DNA of 64,000 bases. It comes from Psychrobacillus sp. NEAU-3TGS. GTDB lineage: Bacteria; Bacillota; Bacilli; Bacillales_A; Planococcaceae. The stretch spans positions 310,001-374,000 of the forward strand of contig NZ_JAPNOZ010000012.1 of the NCBI RefSeq assembly GCF_029955155.1, read 5' to 3'. Positions 47,465 to 54,968 of the stretch are shown here, piece by piece. Each line of letters starts with the position of its first letter. Within the stretch, counting starts at the first letter, position 1. The translations under genes were made by a program, and so were the position numbers. Under the pieces are notes generated by a model. That model worked only from the letters and a program-made list of their open reading frames with translations, was not told the origin of the DNA and did no database searches.

Positions 47465-48007
47465 TTATACGTATTGTTTCATCCACTCTTGGAAGTTTCC
47501 GATTACTACATCTAAGAATTTGATTGTCGCTTCGTCTGTCAAATTACCTTCCACGTCAAATTTCTCGTGTGCAGCGCCAACATATACTTCGTTCATTGGT
47601 AATAGTGGTGAATTTAAGCCACTTGCGAATAAAATATCACGTAAGTGCATTTGTGCTTTTACTGTTCCTAAAACGCCCATAGAAGCACCCATAATGATAG
47701 ATGGCTTGCCGTTCATCACTTTGTCCACACGGCTCAACCAGTCAATAGCATTCCCAAGCACACCTGGAATAGATGAATTGTATTCAGGTGTTACCCAAAG
47801 TACTGCATCAGCCTCTTTTACTTTAGCTTTGAAATCAAGGACAGCTTGTGGTGCCTCTAATTCGATATCTTGGTCATACATTGGCAAATCACGTAAGCTT
47901 AATATTTCAAGCTCTAATTGATCTGCATAACGCTTTTGTACATGCTGTGCTAATTTTAAATTGAATGATTCTTTTCGAATACTACCGACGATTGCTACTA
48001 CTTTCAC
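47465..48007 (-). CDS. NADPH-dependent FMN reductase
   Basis: Flavodoxin-fold oxidoreductase (YhdA/azoreductase type) that transfers electrons from NADPH to FMN, quinones or azo compounds. The 180-residue protein opens with VVAIVGSIRKESFN, which binds the FMN phosphate, then WVTPEYNSSIPGVLGNAIDWLSR and the flavin loop IIMGASMGVLGT. The start is GTG at 48007 with a GGAGGAAAC RBS; the frame extends 11 codons upstream without one. A short dyad, ATAAACA/TGTTTAT, lies 73 bases upstream and may be its operator. Monocistronic. Confidence 0.93.
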   Translation of the reverse strand: MKVVAIVGSIRKESFNLKLAQHVQKRYADQLELEILSLRDLPMYDQDIELEAPQAVLDFKAKVKEADAVLWVTPEYNSSIPGVLGNAIDWLSRVDKVMNGKPSIIMGASMGVLGTVKAQMHLRDILFASGLNSPLLPMNEVYVGAAHEKFDVEGNLTDEATIKFLDVVIGNFQEWMKQYV

Positions 48008-48079
48008 GATTGTTTCCTCCTGGTGTCTATTTGAAGACAAATTAGTATAATATCGTTGCTTTATTTGACTTAATAAAAT

Positions 48080-48096
48080 ATAAACAACATGTTTAT
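48080..48096. promoter_or_regulatory. 7-bp inverted repeat upstream of the FMN reductase, candidate operator
   Basis: ATAAACA and TGTTTAT separated by ACA, in the promoter region of the reductase. The short spacer fits a winged-helix repressor such as a MarR or HxlR protein; none is encoded nearby. Confidence 0.4.
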
Positions 48097-48300
48097 TTTA
48101 TACTATGTCTCTTCATTTCAAAAATTATTTGCTCAATAAAGAAAGAAGTTGTCTCATACATAACTTTTTCAATTATCATGAATCCTTAAAAACTGTTTAT
48201 TCTGTAATTAGGTATTTCCTTTAAATTTGATTAAATACATTAATTTTACTAAAAAAATACTCACCAGCTTAATTAGAGCTGACGAGTATTTGACAACATA

Positions 48301-48457
48301 TTATAAAGGGAAACTTCAATCATCGGGGGGGTTCTTCAACACCCAATGATTGTTAGTTAAACCAATCGGGCGCATGCCAGCAGTTGATCTCCCTCTTATC
48401 TTTTCGCTTTTCTTACACCTTGAAGTGGGAGTCTTACTGCTTGTTAATGCGGGATTA
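48301..48457 (+). repeat. Structured intergenic repeat, copy B
   Basis: Same plan as copy A at 28143. Stem 1 is AATCAT-C-GGGG with CCC-A-ATGATT, where the sixth pair has changed from G-C to T-A (a compensatory change). The linker is TGTTAGTTAAACCAATCGGGC. Stem 2 is AGCAGT / ACTGCT plus CTCCC / GGGAG, with a G-C pair replaced by A-T. The loop keeps CTTTTCGCTTTTCTT. It ends ten bases beyond the stop of the secreted peptide gene and may act as its 3' structure. Bases 48108-48300 hold nothing else that I recognise. Confidence 0.82.
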
Positions 48458-48466
48458 ACTTAAACT

Positions 48467-48601
48467 TTATAAAAAGGAAGTGTGATCGATAGATGTAGGT
48501 CTAGGAACTTCGTCTTCTGCAAGATTAAAAGCGGATGTTGTAAAACTCAATGACAAGATCAAGGCGAAAGATAACCATATAAATACGTTTTTCTTTTTCA
48601 C
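48467..48601 (-). CDS. Putative quorum-sensing pro-peptide (Phr/NprX/PapR-like)
   Basis: A 44-residue secreted peptide, too short for usual gene calling. It starts at a GTG immediately after the stop codon of the HTH-TPR regulator, with the RBS GGGAGG eight bases ahead, inside the regulator's last codons. Residues 2-5 are KKKN, 6-23 form a hydrophobic signal helix, and a signal-peptidase-like TSA site precedes the exported part (FNLAEDEVPRPTSIDHTSFL, 25-44). This is the layout of RRNPP pro-peptides (PapR, NprX, Phr), whose last 5-10 residues are the signal. The mature form cannot be fixed; the C-terminal SIDHTSFL or a part of it is a guess. Alternative: a short secreted peptide of other function. 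Confidence 0.7.
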   Translation of the reverse strand: MKKKNVFIWLSFALILSLSFTTSAFNLAEDEVPRPTSIDHTSFL

Positions 48602-49909
48602 TTATAAATCCTCCCAATTCGTTATAAAATTTTGTTTGTATAGCATTTGAATAGCTTGCTGATAATATAAATCGGCTGCTTTAAACTTACTTTCTTTAAA
48701 GTAATAATTCGCTAGTAGAATGGAATACTTTTGAACATGCCGGTCGTCATGAATCAGTTTAAAATAGTCAATCCCTCTCTTTAATACCACTTCCAGATCA
48801 TCTATAGAAGAGTAACATGCTCTATAGATGTCTAAATGACAATAATAGGATCGATTTTCTATACTGAATTTATTCTCCAAGTTCTCGATGACCTCAAAGC
48901 CTTTCTTACACCAACTAAGGACCTCCATATGGTTATTTTGCTTAGAATATTCCTTGATAATGGAAAGTATAGATATTAAGTATCCTTCCGCATTATCATT
49001 TTCTTCTTTACTTTTCAAACTTAGCTTATAATACTCAATTGCCTTCTCTTGATTTGATTGGACTGCATATAATGAACCTATGTTTTGATAAATCATCCCT
49101 TCATAATGTGCAACTTTATAGTCTATCACCAGCTTTTTGGCTAGATTATAATTTTTCTCTGCTTCCACGTATCTTCTCATTTTTTTATGTGCTACCCCCA
49201 TAACGATGTAGCTATCAATAGCTCTTTCGAATAGGAGATTATCTTTATAGTAGCCTAACGATTTTGAAGCATGATTAATGGTGTTAAAAAATTGATTGCA
49301 TTTAAAATAAATCAAGCTGAGTACATTGTGAAAATCTGCTATTTCCCACTCTTCATTGGATACATTATTTACAAACTTCACGGAGCTCTCTAACCTGTTT
49401 AACGCTTTATAATAGTCGCCATTTAAGTAATAATACAGACCTATATTTAAATTCCCTAAAAATCTTTGTTTCTCATCAAAATCATTTTCTGATTTTATGA
49501 TCACATCAAATACGGATTGTAAAACCTCTGTCTTTTCGTTCAATATCAACATTAATCGAAACATATACAGGTTGTAAGTATAGAAATTTTTTAGTTGCAA
49601 AAAGTAACTATTTCCAATAGAGTACTTCTCCAGTATTTCTCTAATCCATTTCTTATCCCTCTGCATGATCGCTCTCTTATATTGCTCATAAAAAGCTTCA
49701 ATGAACTTCTTTTCCTCTTCGCTTGGTAATTTTTCTATTTCCAGGTTTAGCCTTTTCAGCAGGGAAGTGATCACTTCCTCGCTTGGAACAGTAGAATTAT
49801 TCTCGATCTTACTGAGATAGGAAGTAGAACAGATCCCTTTTGCCAATACTGACTGTTTGATTTGTTGGTTTAATCTCTCTTGCTTGATGGTATAACCTAT
49901 ACTACTCAT
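48602..49909 (-). CDS. HTH-TPR regulator of the RRNPP quorum-sensing family
   Basis: Cytoplasmic transcription regulator. An N-terminal XRE-type HTH (about 1-65; IGYTIKQERLNQQIKQSVLA, STSYLSKIENNSTVPSEE) is followed by about 370 residues of TPR helices with typical AHKKMRRYVEAEKNYNLAKK and IGSLYAVQSNQEKAIEYYKL repeats. That is the architecture of NprR, PlcR and AimR, which bind imported short peptides. At 435 residues it is close to NprR. The ATG at 49909 has a GGGGTGGGG RBS. A small secreted peptide gene follows with no gap, as in the plcR-papR and nprR-nprX pairs. Its targets are unknown; the divergent sigma operon at 50415 is the obvious candidate. Confidence 0.85.
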   Translation of the reverse strand: MSSIGYTIKQERLNQQIKQSVLAKGICSTSYLSKIENNSTVPSEEVITSLLKRLNLEIEKLPSEEEKKFIEAFYEQYKRAIMQRDKKWIREILEKYSIGNSYFLQLKNFYTYNLYMFRLMLILNEKTEVLQSVFDVIIKSENDFDEKQRFLGNLNIGLYYYLNGDYYKALNRLESSVKFVNNVSNEEWEIADFHNVLSLIYFKCNQFFNTINHASKSLGYYKDNLLFERAIDSYIVMGVAHKKMRRYVEAEKNYNLAKKLVIDYKVAHYEGMIYQNIGSLYAVQSNQEKAIEYYKLSLKSKEENDNAEGYLISILSIIKEYSKQNNHMEVLSWCKKGFEVIENLENKFSIENRSYYCHLDIYRACYSSIDDLEVVLKRGIDYFKLIHDDRHVQKYSILLANYYFKESKFKAADLYYQQAIQMLYKQNFITNWEDL

Positions 49910-50414
49910 TTTCCCCACCCCTTTACACTTAGTACATATATTAGTTCTTTATGAAGAGTAAGAAACCTTTAACAATCGCTCGACCTATTACGACAATAAG
50001 CATAGAAAAGGGTTCAGTGCGGTGATGAACAAGTTTAATATATAGATATGTCTGCCATCCAAAAATATTATATAATATTAAAATTTCCTTCTTTTACGAA
50101 ATTGAAAGAGTTTCAAGAAAAATAAATATAAGTAATAAATGATATTTCCCAACTTATTTTTGTTCTAAAAACGGGTATTTTTTAGTAATATTTAGGAAAG
50201 AACAATTACTTTTTACTAAATATTAATTCATCTTCATTATACCACATAGAGCAGAAAGTCCTGACAAAATTAAAAAAATTTTCAGAAAAAAAGGTTGTTA
50301 ATAACAAAATAAAATCCCCTTTATAGGACAAGATATATCTTACCCGGGAGACAACACATTATTTTTCACACGCCAAATCAGAACAAAGATTCTAATTTGT
50401 GAAGGAGTGACAAA
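49910..50414. promoter_or_regulatory. Divergent control region between the HTH-TPR regulator and the sigma operon
   Basis: 505 bases without genes. It contains several symmetric elements: TAATATTTAG (50186-50195) with its complement (50216-50225), TTGTTA-a-TAACAA (50295-50307), AAGATATATCTT (50330-50341) and CAAATcaGAA...TTCtaATTTG (50374-50399), the last directly before the RBS of the sigma gene. I could not name a convincing -35/-10 pair. These are candidate sites for the HTH-TPR regulator or for the sigma factor itself. Confidence 0.45.
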
Positions 50415-50927
50415 ATGGGTTCCGAAAAAAAGAAAATAATACAAGAATTTTTAAAATGTCCTTACAACAAAACCTTATTTGAAGAGTTCCAAACTACAAA
50501 CTCAGAAGAAACAAAACAAAAAATTGATGTGAAATTTAAAAAGTATTATCAAAACTACAGAATTCTATCCTATCTTATTAAAGTTTTGCATTATGAGAGT
50601 AAGCATTTTGATCATAAATTACGCACATATAAGCATAGGTACCAATTAATCCTTACAAATGATTTAGAAACTCCAATTTTTTTCGAGAAATCATATTCCG
50701 ATTCAATTGATTCTTCGAAAGACATTGAAGACCATATATCTAACGAAAAATTATTTACTTGTTTTAAAACACTTACGACTAGACAAAAAGAAATACTGTC
50801 ACTTGTTTATGTAAGGCAAATGACAGATAAAGAGATTGCTCAATATTTAGGGATTACTCAACAAGCTGTCTCTAAGACAAGGAAAAATGTTATAAAAAAA
50901 ATTAGAAAGGGGATTACTCATGATTGA
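50415..50927 (+). CDS. Sigma-70 family protein with region 4 (SigO/UviA-like)
   Basis: A 170-residue RNA polymerase sigma-like protein. The C-terminal third is a clear region 4 HTH (about 112-166; LTTRQKEILSLVYVRQMTDKEIAQYLGITQQAVSKTRKNV), which reads the -35 element. The N-terminal part has no recognisable region 2, so it may not bind core and the -10 box alone. This matches SigO (YvrI) of B. subtilis, which needs the separate region-2-like protein RsoA; a candidate for that partner is encoded two genes downstream. UviA-type bacteriocin sigma factors are an alternative. The RBS GAAGGAG precedes the ATG. The stop overlaps the next start. Confidence 0.78.
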   Translation: MGSEKKKIIQEFLKCPYNKTLFEEFQTTNSEETKQKIDVKFKKYYQNYRILSYLIKVLHYESKHFDHKLRTYKHRYQLILTNDLETPIFFEKSYSDSIDSSKDIEDHISNEKLFTCFKTLTTRQKEILSLVYVRQMTDKEIAQYLGITQQAVSKTRKNVIKKIRKGITHD

Positions 50928-51093
50928 TGCAGGGAACATTGTACCTTTAATCGGCAACTTTGGCTTTCCAATTGTAGTATCTATTTACTTGTTACACCGT
51001 TTTGAAAATAAAATAGAATCGCTTGAAAATGCCATCCACAACATTGAGAATGTAGTTAATAGTCGTATGGATAAAAGAAAAGGAGGTGAATAA
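50920..51093 (+). CDS. YvrJ-like one-helix membrane peptide
   Basis: A 57-residue protein, below usual ORF cut-offs. The ATG overlaps the end of the sigma gene (ATGATTGA), with AAAGGGG seven bases upstream. Residues 5-25 (GNIVPLIGNFGFPIVVSIYL) form a membrane helix, and 28-47 form a charged coiled coil (ENKIESLENAIHNIENVV). The IGNFGFPIVVSIYLL core is that of the YvrJ family, which resembles BhlA/UviB holin-like peptides. In B. subtilis yvrJ lies in the sigO-rsoA locus, as here. The stop is followed immediately by the next ATG. Its function in that system is not known. Confidence 0.75.
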   Translation: MIDAGNIVPLIGNFGFPIVVSIYLLHRFENKIESLENAIHNIENVVNSRMDKRKGGE

Positions 51094-51318
51094 ATGGACG
51101 AAACGGACATTCTCGCAATTTTAAAACAGCTAGAGCCCAAAATGCAAAGTGTTTTATTTCAAACAAGCAATGATTACAGAGAAGACTTAGAACAAGATCT
51201 AAAAGAACGTATGATTAAAATTATAAAAAATAATATCAACCTTGAAGTCCCAGGTTTTTTTGACTTCATAGGAGAAGAACAGCTGCAAGACTATTCTGGA
51301 ATGCTAACGAGGTGCTGA
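51094..51318 (+). CDS. Small sigma region-2-like protein, candidate RsoA-type partner
   Basis: A 74-residue soluble protein with no membrane helix. The sequence LEPKMQSVLFQTSNDYREDLEQDLKERMIKII has the pattern of sigma region 2.1 (an EDLxQ helix), and VPGFFDFI follows. RsoA (YvrHa) of B. subtilis is a 79-residue region-2 fragment that works with SigO; size, gene order and pattern agree. The assignment is an inference, since I cannot align it here. The RBS AAGGAGGTG overlaps the 3' end of the YvrJ-like gene, and the start directly follows its stop. A terminator lies 85 bases downstream. Confidence 0.6.
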   Translation: MDETDILAILKQLEPKMQSVLFQTSNDYREDLEQDLKERMIKIIKNNINLEVPGFFDFIGEEQLQDYSGMLTRC

Positions 51319-51402
51319 AAAAATTTTAGATTTACTATTTATTAAGTTGACTAGATCACTAGCACGAAAATTTGTCTCAAGTGCTACCCCCATTCGCAGA
51401 TG

Positions 51403-51455
51403 AACTGCACCACAGTTGTTAGTATAGACTAACGATTGATGGTGCAGTTTTTAGT
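51403..51455 (+). terminator. Terminator of the split sigma operon
   Basis: AACTGCACCA (51403-51412) pairs with TGGTGCAGTT (51440-51449), with an inner GTTAGT/ACTAAC stem, followed by TTTTTA on the plus strand. Confidence 0.85.
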
Positions 51456-51470
51456 ATCTCTATATATATT

Positions 51471-52127
51471 TCATAAACGGCTTTGAATAGTAAATTCGTT
51501 AAGTATGTGGTTAAAGTGTTTGATTTCTTTTATTATTCGATTGGGTTGCGTGATAAAGTCAGCGGTTTGATAATCTTCCAGCCACTGTACTCCAATTGTT
51601 AATAGACCTGCGGAGACCCCAGCTGCTATATCTGCTTCGCTATCTCCCACGAACATCGCATCCTCTTTGTTTACGTCGAGTAATGATAATGCTTTTATTA
51701 TCCCTTCTGGATGTGGTTTAGGATTGATGACATCATCACCTGTAATAATAACATCAAACAGACCGTCCATTTGTAGTGCTTTTAAGGAGATTTCTAGACT
51801 TCTTCTTGCTTTACCAGTGACTATACCAAGCTTATGTCCATTTTCTTTAATAGATCTCAATAATTCGTCCATCTCATTATTGGGCTCCACTAGAAGTAAA
51901 TGTTTTTCTAAATACTTTTCGTAATACAATTCAATGGCTTGTTCTTTGTTGGGATGAACAAGGTTCTCTCTGATAATACCTGTTTCTGACGGCCCGAACA
52001 TCGCTCGTATATCTTCTGGTGAGAGATTTTTATCATCAAATTCCTTAAATACACTTTGAAAGGAATAATAACAAATAGGTAAAGTATTAGCTAGAGTACC
52101 GTCAAAATCAAAAATGATTGCTTTCAT
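51471..52127 (-). CDS. HAD-superfamily hydrolase (subfamily IA, PpaX/Gph-like)
   Basis: Phosphatase of the haloacid dehalogenase superfamily; candidates are phosphoglycolate or pyrophosphate, but the substrate is not determinable. The 218-residue protein has the nucleophile motif IFDFDGTLANT (6-16), motif II IVTGKARRS, the motif III Lys in NPKPHPE, and motif IV FVGDSEADIAAGVSAG. A C1-type cap (about 15-85) is present. Intact and monocistronic; it is convergent with the sigma operon. Confidence 0.9.
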   Translation of the reverse strand: MKAIIFDFDGTLANTLPICYYSFQSVFKEFDDKNLSPEDIRAMFGPSETGIIRENLVHPNKEQAIELYYEKYLEKHLLLVEPNNEMDELLRSIKENGHKLGIVTGKARRSLEISLKALQMDGLFDVIITGDDVINPKPHPEGIIKALSLLDVNKEDAMFVGDSEADIAAGVSAGLLTIGVQWLEDYQTADFITQPNRIIKEIKHFNHILNEFTIQSRL

Positions 52128-52368
52128 TTTCTTGCCTCCTAAAATAGTATCACTTCACATCATTTTACCAAATATTCATAATTTAATATATACAATTCCT
52201 CCTCTATAAGCATACATGCGAGTTCTTGCTTTGGGAGCTTTTTTGATAACTAGAAAAGTTTTTCTGCATTTACATGCGTGTAGGCCCTTATCATTACATT
52301 AAATTCACCGAAATACGTGCTTTTACATATGGTAGAACGATACATGTGAATGAGGAGGATTATAATAA

Positions 52369-52602
52369 TTGGTTAACCCTATGCAGATGCAGCGTATTAC
52401 TATTGAACAAGCAATGCAAGTCGCAAGACGTCAAGTCCCAGGGCAAGTTATCCATGTAGATTTAGATATGGAAAACGGACTTTTAGTGTATGAAGTATTC
52501 ATTTCGACCGCTCAAGGCAGAGTATATCAAGTGGATGTCAATGCAAAAACAGGGGTAATAGTAGATATTGATCAGGAAAGTAGCACGTTTTTTAATAGAT
52601 AA
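52369..52602 (+). CDS. PepSY-domain protein
   Basis: A 77-residue protein that is almost wholly one PepSY domain: ITIEQAMQVARRQVPGQVIHVDLDMENGLLVYEVFI and VYQVDVNAKTGVIVDID. PepSY domains are thought to inhibit peptidases or sense ligands. There is no signal peptide or membrane helix, so it is probably cytoplasmic, or its real start is misjudged. The TTG at 52369 has a GAGGAGG RBS ten bases upstream; the first ATG is four codons further in. A terminator follows. Confidence 0.78.
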   Translation: MVNPMQMQRITIEQAMQVARRQVPGQVIHVDLDMENGLLVYEVFISTAQGRVYQVDVNAKTGVIVDIDQESSTFFNR

Positions 52603-52610
52603 TTTTGTAA

Positions 52611-52651
52611 AAAAATAATCCATTAGCATTTCACCTAATGGATTACTTTTT
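52611..52651. terminator. Terminator between convergent PepSY and racemase-family genes
   Basis: AATCCATTAG (52617-52626) pairs with CTAATGGATT (52635-52644), flanked by AAAAA and TTTTTT. It overlaps the stop codon of the minus-strand gene. Confidence 0.85.
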
Positions 52652-53302
52652 TGTGGTATGTAATAGATTAACTATGGTCGAGCTCAATGTATCTAATGGA
52701 TTAATAATTGTTTTCGAGATCTCGCGTTCAAGCTGTTTGGAGGCATTCACCATTGATAGTTGGGCAACGGAGATTTCTTTTTTTCCATCATCTATAATTT
52801 TACGTATGTAGCTAGAAATCATTTGGTTGTAGACTTCATTTAACCCCTGCATCAATAATTCAAAGGTTCCTTCAATCACCATAACCTCTATATTTAAGCT
52901 TTTTTGCTTTGTCTCCGCATAATCTTTCAGTCTTTTCATCGTACCCTCTACTGTATTCGGGTTAGATAGGATTACTTGAGGTTTGTCCATTTGACAAATT
53001 GCATCAAAATAAGGTTCGTCTATTTTAATAATAGGAATGGAGCAAGAAAGATCCTCTTCGTTTAATAACGCAATATAGTTTGTACAAGTAATAAGGATAG
53101 CATCGACATTGCAACTTGCTATCCATTCAATTTGTTCTTTTACTTTCTTCCTGGCCTTCAATTGGGAAAAGCTATGATCGTGTGTCACTCTATTCATAAG
53201 CCCAGGATCCACAAAATGCATTAATTCAATTTTAAAATGTGCTAAAGCACTTTCTATATAATCAATATTCGAATGATGCGCGTGCAAGCATGCTAATTTC
53301 AT
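52643..53302 (-). CDS. Asp/Glu racemase superfamily protein
   Basis: A 219-residue soluble protein with the fold pattern of the Asp/Glu/hydantoin racemase superfamily: a cysteine in AILITCTNYIALL (about residue 73) and a second region VAQLSMVNASKQL, where many members have the second cysteine but here Ser/Met occur. The missing second catalytic Cys suggests it may not be a classical racemase. Substrate unknown. It stands alone. Confidence 0.72.
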   Translation of the reverse strand: MKLACLHAHHSNIDYIESALAHFKIELMHFVDPGLMNRVTHDHSFSQLKARKKVKEQIEWIASCNVDAILITCTNYIALLNEEDLSCSIPIIKIDEPYFDAICQMDKPQVILSNPNTVEGTMKRLKDYAETKQKSLNIEVMVIEGTFELLMQGLNEVYNQMISSYIRKIIDDGKKEISVAQLSMVNASKQLEREISKTIINPLDTLSSTIVNLLHTTKK

Positions 53303-53395
53303 GTTATCTTTCCCTCTTCTTTCTTAATAGCAATGATAAAAAATATTCTTTCTTACTTATCTATACTACTTTAAAATAGCTTTGCTCCAGTTCAG

Positions 53396-54037
53396 CTAGA
53401 ACCAAGCTTCTTTCATTTTTTTCAATTTAGGAAGAGGAAGTCTTTTTTCCTCGATATGGCTTTCGCTTTCCTCATAGTTATCACTGTCATAGACATGTTT
53501 TTTATAATTAAAAGTACTATTTTTATTGACTTTCACAGATATTATTTCTTCGTTTTCCTTTAAATTTCCAATAATCGGAGTAAGCTTGTTATCCTTTATA
53601 TTTAGTTCATATAGTTTCCCACCAGTCGTTACTGACCCGTATGCGTAACCTATAATGACAAACAAACGATTTTTATCAATCCATTCAATATATTTGGGTG
53701 TATATTGACTTAGATCATTATCTTTTAACTGATAAATAGTTGTTGCCTTTGTTTTTAAATTTTCTAGAACTAGGACTGCTTCTCCTTCCTCTGTTGCAAA
53801 TTCTCCTCTTCCATCAATGGTCGCTTGTTGCAAACTATCTGATGACTTTTTCCATCCTGAATGAAAGCTGGCTTCATAATTTTTTTCTACCTTTGCGTCA
53901 AATTGTGTTGGGATATTTTCTATACCCTTACCTAAAACAGTAGGCGTAAAAAAATACTAAAAAGAAAGAAAACCAATAAAGGCAATAATCGTTATATTTC
54001 TTATTTTTTGCTTCAGCTGTTGCATAGTTTCGTTCAT
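53396..54037 (-). pseudogene. DUF4652-like membrane-anchored protein with an in-frame TAG
   Basis: The C-terminal 145 residues resemble DUF4652 domains: LSQYTPKYIEWIDKNRLFVIIGYAYG, GGKLYELNIKDNKLTPI and KKHVYDSDNYEES. Reading upstream in the same frame leads to an ATG at 54037 (MNETMQQLKQKI) followed by a membrane helix, interrupted at codon 27 by TAG (53957-53959) in the helix (GFLSF-stop-YFFTP). The original protein would have about 213 residues with a signal anchor. It may be a nonsense mutation or a base-call error. Function unknown; such proteins are probably extracytoplasmic in Bacillus. Confidence 0.72.
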
Positions 54038-54099
54038 AAATAAGTACCCCCGCTCATTTCATTTACGCAATTTTCAAGGTTAATACCGTTTATTTTATC

Positions 54100-54684
54100 T
54101 TATAAGACAGTGTTTGATAGACTCAATTCATCTTTTTTCGTTCTACTAACTTGCACAAGACTTTTCTTGTTAAAAGTGAGTTTATATATGTCTGGCATTG
54201 CAAGCTGCTCCCAAAAATGAACGTCATATTGCTGATCAAAATAATTCATGATTAATACTTGTATGTTGCCGTGTGTTCCGATAACAATATTTTGACCTTT
54301 AAACCTATCTAAAACTTGGAGAGTTGCCTCTACTCCTCGTTTTTGAGCAATATAATTAGACTCTCCTCCCTCCAACGAAAAATCAAAATCTGTCCATACT
54401 TTAGAAATGGCTTTGTCAAAATCCGCTATAGGATGTTCGGAAAGTAAACGTTCGCGGAAACCATCGATTAATTCTATTTCTTTTCCAATATATTCTGCGA
54501 TTCCTTCCACCGTTTGAATGGCTCTTTTATAAAGACTGGAAATGACAAGATTGATATCCAACTCTTTCAAGAGATTGGTCGTTAGTTTTGCATCCTCTAT
54601 GCCGCGATCTGACAGCGGTCTATTCAGCTCGTCAGGTGAGTAAGTAGAATGTGCATGGCGTACGAAATATAAGTTTGTTATCAT
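54100..54684 (-). CDS. Histidine phosphatase family protein
   Basis: Phosphoglycerate mutase-like phosphatase using a phospho-histidine intermediate. The 194-residue protein opens with LYFVRHAHSTYSPDE (the RHG motif as RHA), has NRPLSDRGIEDA, the SLYKRAIQT arginine site, LEGGESNYIAQKR, and the second catalytic His in VIGTHGN. Substrate unknown. The ATG at 54684 has an AGGAG RBS; ten more codons upstream lack one. Monocistronic. Confidence 0.9.
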   Translation of the reverse strand: MITNLYFVRHAHSTYSPDELNRPLSDRGIEDAKLTTNLLKELDINLVISSLYKRAIQTVEGIAEYIGKEIELIDGFRERLLSEHPIADFDKAISKVWTDFDFSLEGGESNYIAQKRGVEATLQVLDRFKGQNIVIGTHGNIQVLIMNYFDQQYDVHFWEQLAMPDIYKLTFNKKSLVQVSRTKKDELSLSNTVL

Positions 54685-54968
54685 AATCTTTTTGCTCCTA
54701 TTTTTTATTCTCATTCATAGTTATTCTTTTACTTCTCGATTTATACCTTTTCCTTTTATACTAATTTCTTGTTATCCTTATGAATATTCGTCATTAAAGA
54801 TATTTTATCCTTCTATTTAACTAATATCAGCTTCAAAATATGAAACAGTTATCATGATATTTTCCTGTTTATCTTCAGAGAAACATATGATTCTAATTCC
54901 TATCACTTTAGTTCGTATTACTGGTAAGATAATAGAGAATATTCTAATAAGGAGTTGTGATTACGATT

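Noticed and set aside
52274-52459. 61-codon ORF before the PepSY gene
   Set aside because: No RBS, unconvincing composition, and the PepSY gene in another frame explains its second half.
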